The notes under the pieces: generated by a model
Told to the model about the DNA's origin: nothing
What the model saw: only the letters and a program-made list of their open reading frames with translations
Databases searched by the model: none
In this document: positions 1 through 13,200 of the stretch, piece after piece
How the letters are laid out: each line of letters opens with the position of its first letter
Position numbering within the stretch: the stretch's first letter is position 1
Assembly: GCA_028023455.1 (NCBI GenBank)
Contig: JAQFVV010006306.1
Span: 1,889,001 to 1,953,000 of the forward strand
DNA length: 64,000 bases
Direction of reading: 5' to 3'
Source of the DNA: Epiperipatus broadwayi
Lineage: Eukaryota > Onychophora > Udeonychophora > Euonychophora > Peripatidae
Position numbers and translations under genes: made by a program

Positions 1-3000
1 TTTATTATAGGTGACATTTTCATTTGTACAACGCAAGATATTCCGTACTTATTTTCCTATTTTTTTTGTTGAAATAAATACAACTTTTGAAATAAGAGTT
101 ACCTTTTCATCTTCGATGAAACATTGATGATACTATTGAATCATGAATATGATTCTATGCACAGTTTTACTGATATATAGACTTCCTATCTGATCTAGTA
201 TCTATAAATGCAGCATAAGAAAATGTATTATATGGATAGTTTGGTATATTATATCATTCATGTCCATCCTTTGTTGATTGAAAAAGAGAGTCTTCTAAAT
301 ATAGAACCTAGTCATCAAGTTAATCACAGCTAAACATTCATTTTAGAAAAGTTTTTCCATAGCTCACTAACAAGAATCCGTTAGGTTTGATGTGTCCTCA
401 CATTTAGTCATTAATGTAATTAACAGTGAAGAAGTTCAACTATTTCACAAAAGTTAGTACGGTTGCCGCTCATTCGTTTGAAATTAAAATTCTTTGTTTT
501 CATTTTAAAATTACAGAAAACCAAATGGGTTATATATGTACCAATACCATCATTCTCTGCAGTTCGATTTCCTTTTTAATACAATGTATGGCACATTAAA
601 ATCGGCCAAAGTTTCGATTTTTTATTAATATTTCTAATAATAAATCCATTTATTTCTTTTTTTCTGTTCGATTTATTAAATTGTATGGAATAAATCTTTT
701 TACGGCAAAATGTAATTGCAAAATGGATTCAACATGCTTCAAATATTTTGCAATTTCAATGCCTTCATCCTGAAAATAAATGTTAAGTTGTATATTATAT
801 ATAAGTATTAATTTTAAATTTTTTTATTATTTGATTATTATTATTTTAGATTTTTCTTTATACTAACATGTCTATAGTATATAAATTATATTTGTAAATT
901 AGACGATTATGTACAATGTAATTTTGGGGCTCTGATCCAAGTTTGAGGCAAACTTATTTTATAAGCGTAATGACCCTCAAAAAGTTTAATAATTTATTAG
1001 CATGTCTGTATTTGTATTAGTGTGTAGTAGCATGTCTGTTTGTATAACAAGTAATGATTTTAACTGCGTCATAAAATTAGGTTATTATAGAGCAGTGCAA
1101 TATAAATTTTAAGACTGATTATCAGATGCACAGAAAGGTTGCAGTTGATGAAACAATCTCAAAATTTACTGGGCATAGTACCATGTGACAATATAAACTC
1201 TTAGAACCAAGAAAGAGGTTTCAAGTGATGGGTATGTTGTGATAGCCACAATGATTCTATATACCACATGGAATTGTATGCAGGCAAGAATCAAATCCAG
1301 ATTCTTGCCTATATCTTGGTACCCATGCTGTGGAGTCAGTAGTTTTGCCATATCTTGCATCACATTAGTTTCAAGTCTACAGCTAACAATTGAGCTATAT
1401 GCAAATAAATTATATCTTTGCGGGACAATAAATATAACAAGATAGCATCACTGGTACGCACAAAAAATATAAAATGAAGAGAGAAGACTCATTTTATCAT
1501 TGCTACAGACAGTGACCTACAATTTCTAATTTTGGACAGACGAAGCTACTTGCTACAATTACAAATGCATATCCCCCTTCTGGAAATGATTTATTTTGTA
1601 CCTTTTATTAGGAAGAATCTTTTTTTTCTTATAGATGCCTTGAGATTTGTTAACTTTTGGGATACAAAAAAATATGATGAATTCTATGGTTCTTGTTTTG
1701 TAAGTTTTGAAGCTTTGGATTATCTCGGGTAAGAAGTAAAATATATGGTTTGAATGAGAATTTTGTGAGGAATACCAAGAAATTATCAATGAAGATGTAA
1801 TTTTAAAATTAGTTAATAATAAATTAGAAATTATGAACAAACAATAAAGTAATAATTTTTGGTACTAGTCTATTAGCCACTGCACGCCGCTTGATGGCTC
1901 TGTTGCTAGTCAAAAACCAATAGACATAATGTTACCAGGCTGATTTACAATTCTGTTATTATTTATTCAAAAATAAATAAATATAATGCTTTCACCTGTT
2001 TGTTTGTTTTTTTGATAGGGATTTATATTTATTTTTCTTAAAAACATTTTTTTTAAAAAAAAACTGCATTTACTTTTTTTTTGGAAAACGTTTGTTTCTA
2101 AATTACATTTTTTAATTACATTAGACATGTCAGTGCGTAGCACTGGAATGGGCATGGAGGTGGACCGCTGTTTTTGCCGATCCAAAGGATCTCCCAAAAC
2201 ATGCACTACTCTGATCGAACAAAAAAAATTATAAATATTAGAAACATTCCCAACGACATTTTGAAAACTATTTTTAAAAAATTTATGAAACATTATTTAA
2301 TAAAAAGTAATGATTCCATTTTAAAATTACCGTCTGATCAAACCAAGTTTATGCTTTTAAAAACAATGACAAACCATAGCCATTTTAGTAGTCTCATAGC
2401 TGTTCTTGCGCAAAATATGCTTTTCGCATGATTTCTGTAAAATGCTGCTGGGACGTACACTTTTGCAATTCGTTTCACTTTGAAAAGATGTGTATGGAAG
2501 CGTGGTGACAGGTTTACAATTATTACTATCTAAAACTAGTCAGGTCGTGTAAAAAATCATTACTTCGAATGCACATGAAAACACTTATGGCCACTTGAAT
2601 TCTACACACCCTCACTTGCTATTTGCACAGTGGTGCGAAGCACAAAAGAGGGCTGTAATATTTGTGTGCAATGCCATCTAGGCCTGCTTAACTTGTTAAT
2701 ATGAACAGAACTGTTCTATAGGCCGTGTAAACGGCATATTTCTGTGCTTGTGCATGGAATCATCAAGTGTCGTGCGGCGGTTAATCAACTAGTTTATCGG
2801 ATATTGAAATTTTTTTTCCCTTACCTTTTTAATGGTAATCACTACTTTTCTTATCCTTATTTTTTCTTTAGTTTTTATAGTTTCTATCAATGTAAAGCTT
2901 TTTCCTCTAACATTATTAAAACTGAAGTTATTGTGAAAGTTGGTCTCAAATCAATTTTTTAAAAATTCATTATAGCACTAAACATCAGAAAACAATTAGA

Positions 3001-6000
3001 TTACTGTTTTGTGCATCTGATAATACTTGCTTCAAACTGAATTGCTACAAATGAAGTTTGCAGATTTTAAGTGTCAAAGAAGAAAACTTTTGTAAAAAAT
3101 ATTAATAACCTCAAGGAAAAACTATTAACTTTTTATTTTACCAAAACAAAATTTTACACTAGTTTTCGGCAAAAGATTCTTACCCCTCCCCTAATGCTAC
3201 AACTATCATCCATTTGATGGTACAACCCTTTTTATAAAATTAATCTTAACATTATTTTTTTTGCAGTGTTTTTCTAATGCTTTTATTTTTGAATTATTAC
3301 GATTGCATTTTATTTTTTATGAAAAGCACATCAATACTTATCTGACCAATTCAAATTAATATGGGATTTATCTTCTGATATCTAGATTTTGCATGCCAAC
3401 CCATTATTTGAAGTCTTACTATATTAATTTTGGATTGGTTACTTAAATTATATTGTAATCATTTTTCTCTTTTGGGCAAAAATTTTTACAATATATGATT
3501 TTTGAAGCTAACTTGATTATTTAATTTGTCCATAATTTAAATTTACTGGTTTCAAGCCATTAAAATCATAAATAATACTGTTAGAAATCATTTAATTTTC
3601 TAGATATAAGCAGTATTGGAAACCTCCATTCAAATTTTAATAATTAAACTATTTAAAATTTTTAATATTTAAAAATTCAATTTTGTTTCATTTATTTCTT
3701 TCATACCGTGAAAGTCATTGTGTAGATTAAATAATGAATTTTCTCGGAAATAAGCCTATAAATGTTGTTCATATTTATGCAAATTGTTTATATGTAATAT
3801 ATAAATATATACTCTTCATGCAATTCAACATGGAAATTTGTTTCATTCAGATATTAATGGTATAGTATGCAGATCTGTATGTGGGAGCCAGTAGAGATCT
3901 GCAAGTCATCAAAATTGCTAGCCAATCAGATGTCTGTTTTATAGTATGTAAAAGATAAATAACACTTGGGGAAGTCATCCACTAGTTAACTTCGGAATGC
4001 AGGAAAAACTCAATGTTATAGCATATGAAAGTTCCAGGCTTGAAAATGCTTCACAGAGGCAAGGGTCATCAATCTATATACAATAGATTTGTTTATACTT
4101 CATAATGGAAGAACATTTAAATGTGATTGTCTACAAAACTTTTTGAGAATACCAAAAATTCATCAAAAAGAGACTTATCATCTACATAAATGTGTTTGTT
4201 CATTGAGAAATAGCAGAGTCACTAGTTGCGGAGAAAATTGATTGAAAAGTAATAGTGACGATATAGATCCTGACATAAAATGATTGAAATTGTCGATTTT
4301 GATTTATTGATAGGCTTTTCCACAACTCCATTAATTATAAGTATCACCAAACTGAGGAAAGAGCAACTGCTAGCTGAAAGAAATAGCAGATTCAAACTTG
4401 AGTTGTCTGTTATTAACTTATTACACTGGTATCTTCAAAAAAACATTACTTTTCCATCAGCTGTTTTCATGTGTCAGTTGTGATATTTAGTCATTTCTGG
4501 CAACAATTATCAGTATATAGCAGAGAATTGGTAAATTGTGTTACTGCCTTTTCTAAATGTATGTATCTTTGCATTTATTTTCCAGACAAATAATGCACAG
4601 CTACAAATACATAATTTTAACGTCTTCCAGAGTTCTATATATGTTATGATGTCTTATTTATTGATCTTATATATCATTAGCGGCACTTACAAGTACTTTG
4701 TAGTGTTATGCAATTATGGTAAACATTCAATGTTCACGCTGTAACATTCCGCATTCCCTTAAGGAATGAGGATGAACACATCTAACTATAGTCGGACCTA
4801 GGGTCTTTATGTAGGATGCCATGAATGATACGATTAAAATCTAATCCATGATTGCATCTATTTCAAATATGATGATTTAATCATTCAATACAGATACCAC
4901 TTAGACTATTTCATCTAATCTTCACCTCTCTTTACTATTCCATTATGCTCAGTATTTGAACTCAGGGTTAATTTTACACTTAACTCTCTTCAGTGGCCAA
5001 TTGATATCCTGTAGCAAAAATAATATTTTATATAAATTTGATAGATTTTCAAAAATTCCTTCCAATCAAGTTATCATGATGTTAAATCAGGATGATATGT
5101 ATATGTGGGTATATGTATTCAATTTTATTTTATTATGAAAATAAAATAAATAATTTAAATAAATCAGAGACCTCCTTAAATTTAAAATAAATTTAACAAT
5201 CTTTATTAATTGAAAACAATTTAAATTTATCTTTATATAACAAAATTTTTAATTACAAGTGTTTAAATGCATTTCTACTATATTAGGATATACATTTTAA
5301 AATTATTCCTTCCCATATCCCATAGTAGATTTGTATCATATCACAAATAATATTTAATAGATTGCAAAAATAAATAACATTTTATAATTCCAAGGATTAT
5401 GAGAACACTAGCTAACTAAATTTAAATTAAAAAAAAATATTAGTATAAATGAAGACTTGTAATATCGAATCCTTTTGAGAGAATTCCATTTTTATAAAAT
5501 CTCCCATCTATGTATGATCCCTATCATTGACAGAAAAGACCTTTCGTCCAAGGATATTGGTCATTTATACCGAATAATAAACAAATATTAATAAATTAAT
5601 TAACTTAATAAACAAGAATTCTGTCATGTCATAAGTGAATGAATTTAATATGAAGAATAATAAAATCTTACCTTCATATTACTTTAAATTAATAGCCTGG
5701 TCAAGTCACTGCATAAAGAAGACCTAAATTTTATTAAATAAAATAAAAAATTTAACCCAATGATCTTTTCCCATTATTCGCCTAATGATTTTTTAAAATT
5801 GATTATTCCAAAGTAAGCAAGTTTTAATGGCAAAGGAAATAAAATTAAATATTTATAGATGCTGATACACAAAAATAATATATATTTAAAGTTTAGGGTA
5901 TTGTTCTGTTCATTTTCCAAAATTTTATGTAGCAATGTTAATTAGGAGCAAATTTCTTTTATTTCCGGTCATCCAGTCATTGACGAGGCAATCAGTATAC

Positions 6001-6862
6001 TCCATTGTTTCATAAATAATTTACTCGCATGACGGTGACATCCATTTCTTTAAATTATCTCACTGTAAACAGAAGTTGGATATTGAATTATATAGATGAT
6101 ATATATATTTTAGTATTAAAGTAGGAATGAAAAATTACACTGCTTTAGGTTTAGGTTAGAATAATAGCATTTGATCCTATGGCAAAATGTGTTTTTTCAC
6201 GATGCATTTTTTATAACTTAAAATAAATTTATTTAGATATAAATATGTTTGATGATTTTTTGTTTTCCTTGGAATTCAAGTTTAAAACGATATTGGTAAA
6301 AATTTCTCTAATTATTATATTACAGTTAATTTCGCTTTTGTATTTGATTATTGTTGAATGCATAATTAATAATTGCGTTAAGTTATAATTTTATTTCCTT
6401 TGCGTTTAGGTAATAAGATACGACTTGATCTTAGGTTATCTATGTTTTGAGTCTTGATTAGTGATATTAGTTAACTTAATAATTGTTTTATATGCATATA
6501 TGAATGGTTGAAATCTAATTATTTTAATATTTGATTTTATTTAAATAACTATTTATTTGACTTGACTTCTATTATTAAAATTTTATAATCTAATGTTTAA
6601 GTTGTATATTTGTGAATGTGGGTATTTTAACATAAAAGGATAATGTATTTATTGTTTACTAATTAAAATTATATTTTTAAGTTTATGATTTGATATTGCA
6701 CATAAATAAGTGAGCTTAATACGATTGTAAATTTACCCTTACAACGCATACTGCCAAATACCATTTAAGGATTTTTATCACTTCTTATCACATCATATCA
6801 GACTGCTATGAATTCTTATCAACATTTAGCTAATGAATGAAATTAAATGTTATTAAGTTGCC
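1..6862. other. AT-rich non-coding stretch, no gene recognised
   Basis: I looked here for the missing 5' exons of RRP36 (the N-terminal half of the protein) and found no convincing one, so they may lie left of the window or be too diverged to see. Short open frames are present but match nothing I recognise. The only structured items are a weak tRNA-like SINE relic near 1288-1399 and a short segment near 3918 that shares a 13-base word with the hairpin at 50577-50757. The stretch is either intergenic or an upstream RRP36 intron; the sequence does not decide. Confidence 0.5.
1288..1399 (-). repeat. possible tRNA-derived SINE relic
   Basis: Read on the minus strand, 1399-1381 resembles a pol III A box (TAGCTCAATTGTTAGC) and 1300-1288 a B box (CTGGATTTGATTC). 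The spacing of about 80 bases is longer than in a tRNA, and no cloverleaf can be drawn. This would fit an old SINE head, but no target duplication was found. Confidence 0.3.
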
Positions 6863-6876
6863 TGTTCTATACATAC

Positions 6877-7017
6877 ACAGAGGCAAAACTCTATACAGTA
6901 GCGCCACTCAGAGTAATCAGTGGATGGCTTGCACTGAGTAGCACTACTGTATTGGAGAATTCTGTCTCTGTGTAACAGCTTGTGTAATATAAAGAACTGT
7001 GATCATGTGATGTTTAG
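6877..7017. mobile_element. mini Penelope-like fold-back insertion (141 bp)
   Basis: The left end is the family end A (GGCAAAACTC...) and the right end is the family end B (GTGATCATGTGATGTTTA). The interior is a small inverted repeat: the segment carrying CCACTCAGAGTAATC is followed by its opposite-strand partner CTTGCACTGAGTAGCAC. The copy is flanked by a 14-bp target duplication with one mismatch (TGTTCTATACATAC at 6863-6876 and TGTTCTATATATAC at 7018-7031). It is internally deleted and keeps no ribozyme. It lies about 130 bp upstream of an RRP36 exon. Confidence 0.8.
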
Positions 7018-7150
7018 TGTTCTATATATACTGTAGTTTTTTTTTCCATTTGTATCATTTCCTTTATGGAATTAAGATCTGTTTATGTACTTGACATTGA
7101 ATATATGTTTTAATATTTTTTTATATGTTTAATGTATTTTTACTATTTAG

Positions 7151-7255
7151 ATAATTAGAGATCCTCGTTTTGAAGATCTTTGTGGAGATTACGATGACAA
7201 AATTTTTAGAAAATCATATTCTTTTTTGGTAGATATTCAAGCTAATGAAATAAAA
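7151..7255 (+). CDS. RRP36: RRP36 internal exon (RDPRF block)
   Basis: This exon is 105 bp (35 codons, phase 0 at both ends), preceded by ACTATTTAG and followed by donor GTAAGA at 7256. It encodes the most conserved RRP36 motif, RDPRFEDL, and then KSYSFLVDIQANEIK. The Merlin element starts only 57 bp past the donor, inside the intron. Confidence 0.92.
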
Positions 7256-10200
7256 GTAAGAGATTATTTGTTATTTAAAGGACATATTTATTATGTTGAT
7301 GTATATTTATTTGGTAGTTGTGGAGGAACCGTACTATCGCTGGTAGACGGCACTGTGCCACCATCAACAACCGGCCGAAGCTTGCAAGTGATAAATTTCT
7401 ATACGAAATTGGCCAAAATTCCCCCCCAAAAAATGCCCGAAGCAATACAATCAGATTTAAAAGCAACGGTTATATAAACTAAAAAGAATATTACACAAGA
7501 GAATCTATTTCTCTAATTATTTATTCACTGGTTTGAAATTATGGCTTATCATCAAAAATAAGTCAAACGTAAAATCTACCCCCTCCCCCAATGAAGAATT
7601 TCTATCAAAAATAACTGAAATAGACAAATTAAATCAAACAAAAACTTCTAAAATACAAATAAAAAAAAAACAACCCCAGAAAACACTATGCATCAAGAAT
7701 TCGATGAAAAATAATTAAAATGCAAATACAGAATTTGTTGTATTACCAGTGTAAAATTATAACGAAATATGGCAACCACTGAGTAACTTTTCTAAAATGT
7801 ACTAAATTTTATCAATATTTAAAAAATAGAAGACTATTTGCAAATATGCTTGTGCATTATTTAACTAACAGATATAATATAACTCACAACACAGATTAAT
7901 ACATAGTAAGCAATTAAATATAATTATATTAAGTTTAAAAGAGAAAGTTGAAAAATTACCAACTTTTGTTTCGGATTCGGTTCAGCGCCATTTGCACAAT
8001 GATGAGTTGATCATCACGATGTCCTGCCTTTTTTACAACTCTTCTTTAATTAAAATTATAAAATTTAGCTTTCTATTGGTAAATTTCTTAACACTTTTAT
8101 CAAAGGTGATCCCCAGCAGATTAAAAAAATAATTTAACAGAAGACATCTACAAACCCTAGCAGAGTTATTTAAAGAAAGTTACACGCACACATATAATAT
8201 CCCAATGCAATTTAAAATAATAAATGATTGTTCAGCATTTTGCCAAAGAGAAAATATTTTCTTTAAAATATACTTTAGTACCATATTCTGTGTACACTGG
8301 TAATTATATATAAGATGCATATTTCATTACGTTTTATTTATAAGAAAGTTGCAAATTGAAATGATATTATAGCCCTCTCTTACATTAAAAAAAATATAGA
8401 TGCAAACAATTATTTAAAGAAGGTACTTCCACAAAATATAACATCCAATGCAATTCAAAATAATAAATGATTTTTCAGCATTTTGCCAAAGAGTAAATAT
8501 TTTCTTAAAAATATACTTTAGTACTATATTCTGTGCATAATAAATATATATATAAGATGCATATTTAATTATGTTTTATTTAAACAAAGTTACAAATGCA
8601 TCTATATTTTTTAATGTGAGAGGTCTAATTACCAATATAAAATCCACCCCTCCCCCCAAAATAGCTTTAATTGAAAAATTAAGTCGATGGCGTAGATTTT
8701 CAAAAAATATACTAAATACTTAAAAAAGAAAAGACTTTCAACATCAAATTATTTAGCTTTAAAGCAATTAATTGTTCTCTAGCTTTCAAATTATGGCATA
8801 TCTAAATTCATTAATAATATTTAATAATTTAAAAGCAATACACAAAAAATAATTACCGATGTTTTCCTTCATTTATAGTAGGCACTTGGATTTTTCCAGT
8901 TTTTTTTGATTCAAGAAATTGTTTTTCATGTGAAAATCACATCACATTTCATTTTGAAAATACAAAGTGTGACGTGCCATAGAAAAAGATTATTTGCAGC
9001 ATAAAAATCCATTAGTTATCCCCCAAAATAAAATGAATTAAAAATCCTTCAGCTTTTACAATTTTTCTTTAAAATTATAAAATTTAGCTTTCTATTGTTA
9101 AACTTCTTAACTTAGCTCAACAAAAGTGATTCCCAAGTGAATGAAAAATGGCACTGCAAAGAAAACATTTACTTTAACTCTAAACAAAATTTATTTACCA
9201 ATTAACGTACTCGCAAAAGCTAGAAACTGGTTAATAGTATCCTAAACATTTCATCATATATGTATGCTATATGAGATTCTTAGGAAAATACTGAATTAAA
9301 TCCATACACATATACCAATTAAATATAATCGCACCATAATATATTAAATCACAGTTTGTACTTTCAAAATGAAATATGACGTAATAGACATTTTACATGA
9401 AAAATATAATTTCCAAAGCCAACAAATTTAATCAAAATGTAACTGAACTAGACTTTTGAAATACTTGCTTAGTTTTACTGTGACGTGTTAATTATTTTGT
9501 ACTGCTAGAAATACAAATTGTTGGGATTATTTTTATTTTTTGACAGGGTTAATATGGATTATTTTTCTGATGCAGAAGAATACAACGTTAAATATGCACA
9601 ACTTTCAGGCAACATTTCAAAATCCCGCGCTGAAATTTAAGTAGCATCTTTTCCGTAATATTCATTTTTTTTACTTAAAATGATGAAAGTTTGGGATCTC
9701 CCAAAGACAGAACTTGAAGCAGTGGAGTTCCTCCAAAGTAAAAGTGTTCTCCCTTCTTAAAGAGTGTGTGTATAGGCCCCAAATGAAACTTTATGTTAGT
9801 GCAAGGGCACAATGGAAGTGCAACATTAAGGTATGTCAATGTCGCATAGCACTTCGGAAACGAACCTGGTTTGAAGGCTGCAAATTGTCATTTGTCACAG
9901 CCATCCGAATCATTTATTATTGGAGTAAAAACCAATTGACTATGCAATCGGGGAAAAATGATTTGGATTTGGACAGGAAGACTGTCGTTGCATGGAAGCA
10001 ATATTTGAGAGAAGCATGTAAAGAAAATCTGCGATCTCGCCCATCCTGCAAAATTGGAGGCCCAGGAAAAATTGTAGAGGTCGACGAAACTCTATTCACT
10101 AAACGCAAAAATCAACAGGGAAGAATTCTTCCACATCAGTGGTTATTTGATGGTTTATGTAGAGAAACGAAAGAGTGTTTCATTGTTGCTATTCCAGATC

Positions 10201-13200
10201 GAACAGCGTCTGTTCTTCTAGATGCCATTAAACAACATGTAGTACCAGGATCCACCATATATACTGGCTGCTGGAAGGCCTACAAAAGTGGTGTATTGAA
10301 TGCTGCAGGTTACCAACACTTCCAAGTGAATCATTCTTACAATTTTGTTGATCCTGCTACTGGGGCCCATACCCAAAATATAAAAAGACGTTGGGGGCTT
10401 TTAAAATGTCGTAATAAATGAGAGAGGGGGATCGCTCGACATTATCTGGATTCATACTTAGGCGAATTCATATGGCGATGATTGCATCATGGTGAAGATC
10501 TATTCGCTGCAATATTGCAAGCGATTAATATACCATCAGTCTAAATTTTACAATTTCTAAATTATAATCTGGTAATTTCTGCCATCTTTGCTGTAACCAC
10601 CGTTACTTAATCTTCTCTTATTATTTAAGTGTGTTAAAATCTGTTCCAAAATGCTTCAAAATTCTGCCATCTATACTGTATTTTTTTAAACCAAATAACC
10701 ACCGTTTTTCAATCTTCTGTTACTATTTAAAATATGAACTCTAAATCAAAATAACGTTCTTTTTATGGATTTTTATGCTGAACACATTCAAGTGCCTATT
10801 ACAAATGCCTGGAAGGACTTTGGTGATTATTTTTTGTGTATTGCTTTTTTACGTTGGTTACTATTTTTTGTGTATTGCTTTTCAATTATTTAAATATTAT
10901 TGATCAATTTAGATATGCCATAATTTGAAAGCCAGAGAACAATTAATTGCTTTAAAGCTAAATAATTTGATATTGAAAGTCTTTTCTTTTTTAAGTATTT
11001 AGTATATTTTTTGAAAATCTACGCCATCGACTTAATTTGTCAATTTAAGCTACTTTGGGGGGAGGGGTAGATTTTACGTTGGTAATTATTTTTTGTGTAT
11101 TGCTTTTTAATTATTTAAATATTATTGATGAAATTTAGATATGCCATAATTTCAAAGCCAGAGAATAATTAATTGCTTTTGAATGTGATCGTAGATGCAT
11201 ATTTACAAATGTTGAAAGATAAATAATTTGATGTTTTTGCATTTCCCGCTCTCTCTCCGCCATATTTCTTACTTTGTGGATTTTCACCGTTTCTGTTTTT
11301 TTTAATTTGAATTTTATAGGGTTTTCTTTGTTTTTTTTTTTTGTAATTTGTATTTTCGATGGATTCGTTGGATTTATATTGCCTCGGGCATTTTTGGGGG
11401 GAATTTCGGCCAATTTCGTATAGAAATTTATCACTTGCAAGCTTCGGGCCGGCGATAGTATGGTCCCTCCATAACTACCATTTATTCTGTTTATTACATG
11501 TATTATATGCAAATCAAACAAAAATTGTGAAAATAGGAAGTAAAGATTGAATGGGTGATTAATAACAAGGTGTCCCTGTTGGCTGGAATCTTTAAATATT
11601 TATAAAATTAATTTAATTGTGGCGATAAATTGGAGTTGCCTACTAAACAACTCAAAAAAAAAAATTGTCATAGTAATAAATTTGGAAATGAAAAAATGCT
11701 TGAGTACAGATTTATGTAAAGACTGCATGTGGATGGTTAATAAAGAAAATACAAATTGCTGTAAGCTTTGAATATGAAAAATGGAAACTAATTTTAGCCA
11801 TTAAATTAGGAATATCAATTTATTGAGAAAATAAGATATTATTTGCTAAAGAAATTTAGTTTACTATTTTTGCTGAAGAAAATAATTGCAAATTCTTTAA
11901 ATTCTATTATGCTTTATAAAGGAAAGAAAGATAGGTGAAAGAATCTTAGAGAATGTTCGAAAATGATATATAGGATAGTTGCTTACTATCAATTAATGAT
12001 ATAAATGAGAAATTCATAGGAATCCAAGTGACTGACAATTTTGGTTTTAACTAATGAATAAAGAATAGAATTAATTGAATTATTCATTTAATATGTCTGT
12101 ATTTATAAAAATACATCCATGTATAAGAAGCTATGGGTGTCTTGTCTAACTGGTGACTTCTAAATTAATAAAAATATATACTAGGAGTCATTAACTTATT
12201 ATTTTCTTATATTTGCAAATGGTACGTTTCCAAATGTAAAATTATGAATTATAGTTTCTAAATGCATTTTAGAATTTTTTTAGGTATAAAAATGTTACAA
12301 TTAATATAAAAAAATATATACAAGAAATTTACATAATTAGATATTAGTAATGACTGGAAGGTTGCTATTCTTCCTCATGTGCCTTACTATTACTTTCAGA
12401 CAGCCAATAGCTGTTAAAACAGTGGTCTGAGGAGAACAGAAAGTTTTTTAAACATAAAGATATGTTATATTATGGATCCAAATAGCTTAATTATAAAAAT
12501 ACAAATTATAAAAAGACATTGATTGAATCACAACTAGAAATTTTTGATGTACGAATAAGTTCACCGAAAACTATACAGATATCTTTTGAATTCATGGAAA
12601 AAATATAGATCCTATTTATGCAGGAATATTCTGTTTTAATATTCTAAGAAAAAGGCAGACATTAACGTTTTGACATGTTTTGGTAAGATTTTCGGACTCC
12701 ATAATTAGTTGTGAAGAGAAAGATACTTGCGAATTGTATTAACTTTTATATTAGTGGGATTTTTTTTCATCATTAAATTAGCAATAAAATGAGTTAACAG
12801 ATTGGTAAGATGTTTGTATAAGCCTATTTTTATAGATATATCAAAAACAATTTTAATATCTAAGACACGGTGATGTTTTTCTTAGGACTAAATTTCCAAA
12901 ATATTTTAAGTAATTAATCTCACATTGCTGAAGTTGAATATTTTAGAGTATCTGCAGCCATTTGCCAATAAAGTTATTTAGATAATTGTCAGACAACAAC
13001 TTGTTCTACATGTTAAGTAGCACTAAAATAAAGTAAATTTAGTAAGAGGAATTGACCAGAACTTTAAATGGTTTTTTACTTTTGAAAAAGTTGCATATGT
13101 ATTATAAATGCAACAATTTAATAATTTAAACAGGCAAAACTCTCCATACGGTAGTGTTACTCAGTGATCATGTAATGTTTAGTAATTTAATAATCAGATC

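Larger units (their letters stand above)
7313..11479 (+). mobile_element. Merlin DNA transposon, complete but inactive
   Basis: A cut-and-paste transposon of the Merlin (IS1016/ISXO2-like) superfamily. The terminal inverted repeats start GGTAGTTGTGGAGG at 7313 and, reading inward from 11479, GGTAGTTATGGAGGG. They can be followed for more than 100 bp on each side, with a roughly 30-bp extra segment in the left copy only. The flanks are an 8-bp target duplication with one mismatch (ATTTATTT 7305-7312, ATTTATTC 11480-11487), the size expected for Merlin. The broken transposase lies at 9680-10544. The element is 4.17 kb, and much of the non-coding part consists of internal direct and inverted repeats. 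It sits in an RRP36 intron in the same orientation as the gene. Confidence 0.88.

Noticed and set aside
2174-2431. + strand frame of 85 codons
   Set aside because: Considered as a missing RRP36 5' exon, but it lacks the conserved N-terminal motifs and splice sites.
7226-7477. open frame running from the RRP36 exon into Merlin
   Set aside because: The RRP36 reading leaves at the GTAAGA donor at 7256. Continuation into the Merlin terminal repeat is accidental read-through.
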